Positions 62,917-64,000 of a stretch of DNA of 64,000 bases are shown here, in pieces. Each line of letters starts with the position of its first letter. Within the stretch, counting starts at the first letter, position 1. The notes beneath the pieces were generated by a model, which saw only the letters and a program-made list of their open reading frames with translations, made no database searches and was not told the DNA's origin. A program made the translations under genes and the position numbers. Location: NCBI RefSeq assembly GCF_024347615.1, contig NZ_AP025508.1, positions 1,736,001-1,800,000 of the forward strand, written 5' to 3'. The stretch is from Vibrio splendidus. Its GTDB lineage: Bacteria > Pseudomonadota > Gammaproteobacteria > Enterobacterales > Vibrionaceae.

Positions 62917-64000
62917 TCAAGCTAGTGCTTCATAGTAAACCACATCATCGTTGATCGAGACTTGGTTTTTACCATTCGCTTTCGCGCGATATAGTGCATC
63001 ATCGGTAACACGAATCAGTGTATCAATGGTGTTGGCAGAGTGGGACAAGCACTGGTTGGTAACGCCAATACTAACGCTCGCTGTAAAAGCGCGGCGATTA
63101 ATGCCATAGAAGGTATGTTGGTTAAAGGTGTGGCAGATTCGTTCGCTGATGATTTTGGTATGGGTCGATTTCGCTTTTGGAATGAACACAATAAACTCCT
63201 CGCCACCCCAACGTCCAACTACGCCACCTAACAACTCAATGTGAGTTTTAATGGTGTCTGCTAAGTGCCTAATCACCGTGTCACCCACGGTATGCCCAAA
63301 TCGATCGTTAATCGATTTGAAGTCATCAATATCAATCAACAGACATGACATCGCCATATGCTGATTAACCGGCTTCTTGAGCCAATCGTAAATAGCACGA
63401 CGATTGAACACATGCGTTAAGTCATCATGCATCGCTCGATGCAGCAACTCCCTTTCTAGTAATACTTTATCGGTGACTTCTTCAAGGATCACTTGTATCG
63501 CGTCTTCACCTTCCCAGTTAATCACGTTGTCATAGAGGTTGAAGTATTTGTGGGTGCCATCAAAGCATTGGTTAGACACCACGGAACTAAAGTTGGGTGT
63601 ATTGCCATTGAGAATGTTCTCACAGCGTCTGATGGCCGTTGAACGCTGATCTTCAGGTACGATGGATAGGATGGAGTCCATTGCAAGCACTTGCTCTATT
63701 GAGTCTGCACCTTGTTGTTCTACCCACGCTTGGTTGACCATTAAAGGTTTGAAGTTTCTATGGATCAGGATCCCTTGTTTCGATGTATTAAGTAGCTTGC
63801 GATACATGCGATCCGTTTCGTTACGTTTGCGCTGAGCTTCGACTACGGATGTGATGTCGATGATAGTGACTTGGAGGGCGGGTTTGCTATTGAGTTCAAT
63901 AATGTGTGATAGGCAAAAGATAGAGATGTTGCGGCCATTGGCTGGAATATCGGTGTACAACTTTCCTTTTTTTAGTTTGCCTTTTATGGCCTCTAAGTAA
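62917..64000 (-). CDS. PAS-GGDEF diguanylate cyclase (5' end outside the window)
   Basis: At least 360 residues; the frame stays open to the window edge, where YLEAIKGKLKKG and ALQVTIIDITSVVEAQ form the end of one PAS domain. A second PAS follows (about 120 residues; YRKLLNTSKQGILIHRNFKP), then a GGDEF domain with LLIDIDDFKSINDRFGHTVG and the intact site GRWGGEEF. The RxxD position reads LLGG, so the I-site is lacking. It senses an unknown signal, perhaps redox or a ligand, and makes c-di-GMP. Confidence 0.9.
   Translation of the reverse strand, partial: YLEAIKGKLKKGKLYTDIPANGRNISIFCLSHIIELNSKPALQVTIIDITSVVEAQRKRNETDRMYRKLLNTSKQGILIHRNFKPLMVNQAWVEQQGADSIEQVLAMDSILSIVPEDQRSTAIRRCENILNGNTPNFSSVVSNQCFDGTHKYFNLYDNVINWEGEDAIQVILEEVTDKVLLERELLHRAMHDDLTHVFNRRAIYDWLKKPVNQHMAMSCLLIDIDDFKSINDRFGHTVGDTVIRHLADTIKTHIELLGGVVGRWGGEEFIVFIPKAKSTHTKIISERICHTFNQHTFYGINRRAFTASVSIGVTNQCLSHSANTIDTLIRVTDDALYRAKANGKNQVSINDDVVYYEALA

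Noticed and set aside
1..64000. CRISPR array, prophage or transposon in the window
   Set aside because: No regularly spaced identical repeats with unique spacers, and no integrase, transposase, terminase or capsid gene was found.

Overview
The window looks like a piece of a Vibrio genome, most likely from the Splendidus clade or a close relative. GbpA, the CydABX oxidase, PurA, MetA, RlmF and the Tad/Flp pilus genes all read as recognisable vibrio-type proteins. The DNA is moderately AT-rich, with short intergenic spacers that often hold strong hairpin-plus-T-run terminators. Several genes (two AA10 chitin oxidases, a stand-alone cydABX) are of a kind carried on the second vibrio chromosome, but the replicon cannot be proven from this window alone. 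No prophage, transposase, integrase, integron cassette array or CRISPR array was seen.

Layout. 1-2.04 kb: 5' part of a quinone-reductase-like dehydrogenase, a divergent LysR regulator and a small conserved protein. 2.5-5.8 kb: two secreted AA10 lytic polysaccharide monooxygenases (GbpA and a second modular one). 6-10.5 kb: a MocR regulator and cytochrome bd oxidase cydA-cydB plus the tiny cydX. 10.5-13.7 kb: a small repeat-containing periplasmic protein, an outer-membrane barrel, a LysR remnant abutting a His-rich protein, and an AaaT-like acetyltransferase. 13.9-28.8 kb: mostly housekeeping and small-metabolism genes (MazG-like protein, DUF1415, YnfM-like transporter with LysR, glutaredoxin, YgjP-like protease, RlmF, PilF-like lipoprotein, MetA with MetJ boxes, P-loop kinase, PepT-like peptidase) with two diguanylate cyclases. 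29.1 kb: tRNA-Val. 29.4-31.5 kb: an NTF2-like protein with an HxlR regulator, and a LysR gene.

31.9-43.7 kb is a complete Tad (tight adherence) locus in one orientation: flp, cpaA/tadV, rcpC, rcpA, rcpB-like, tadZ, tadA, tadB, tadC, tadD, tadE, tadF, tadG and an OmpA-family gene. Most joins overlap or are nearly so. It encodes a Flp pilin, its peptidase, a secretin, an ATPase motor, the inner-membrane platform and the pseudopilins. A LysR gene reads away from it and a diguanylate cyclase follows it.

43.8-64 kb: a PurA-type adenylosuccinate synthetase paired with a divergent LysR; a LysR gene convergent with a type I sulfatase; a His-rich cation-diffusion-facilitator metal exporter overlapping a MarR regulator; a chemoreceptor; a DHH phosphoesterase; a large multimodular GH18 chitinase; a LysR gene; a Fur-boxed CirA-type TonB receptor; a methyltransferase; a 21-bp minisatellite; and the 3' part of a PAS-GGDEF gene cut by the window edge.

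Together the window points to a marine surface coloniser. Two LPMOs and a chitinase attack chitin, GbpA and the Tad pilus give adhesion, four diguanylate cyclases and a chemoreceptor sense the surroundings, and bd oxidase and siderophore uptake fit low-oxygen, iron-poor surfaces. The less ordinary items are the 126-bp palindromic element at 28.0 kb, the 21-bp and 6-bp repeats, the LysR remnant/His-rich gene junction, shared modules between chitinase and GbpA, and the lack of an RxxD inhibitory site in all four GGDEF domains.
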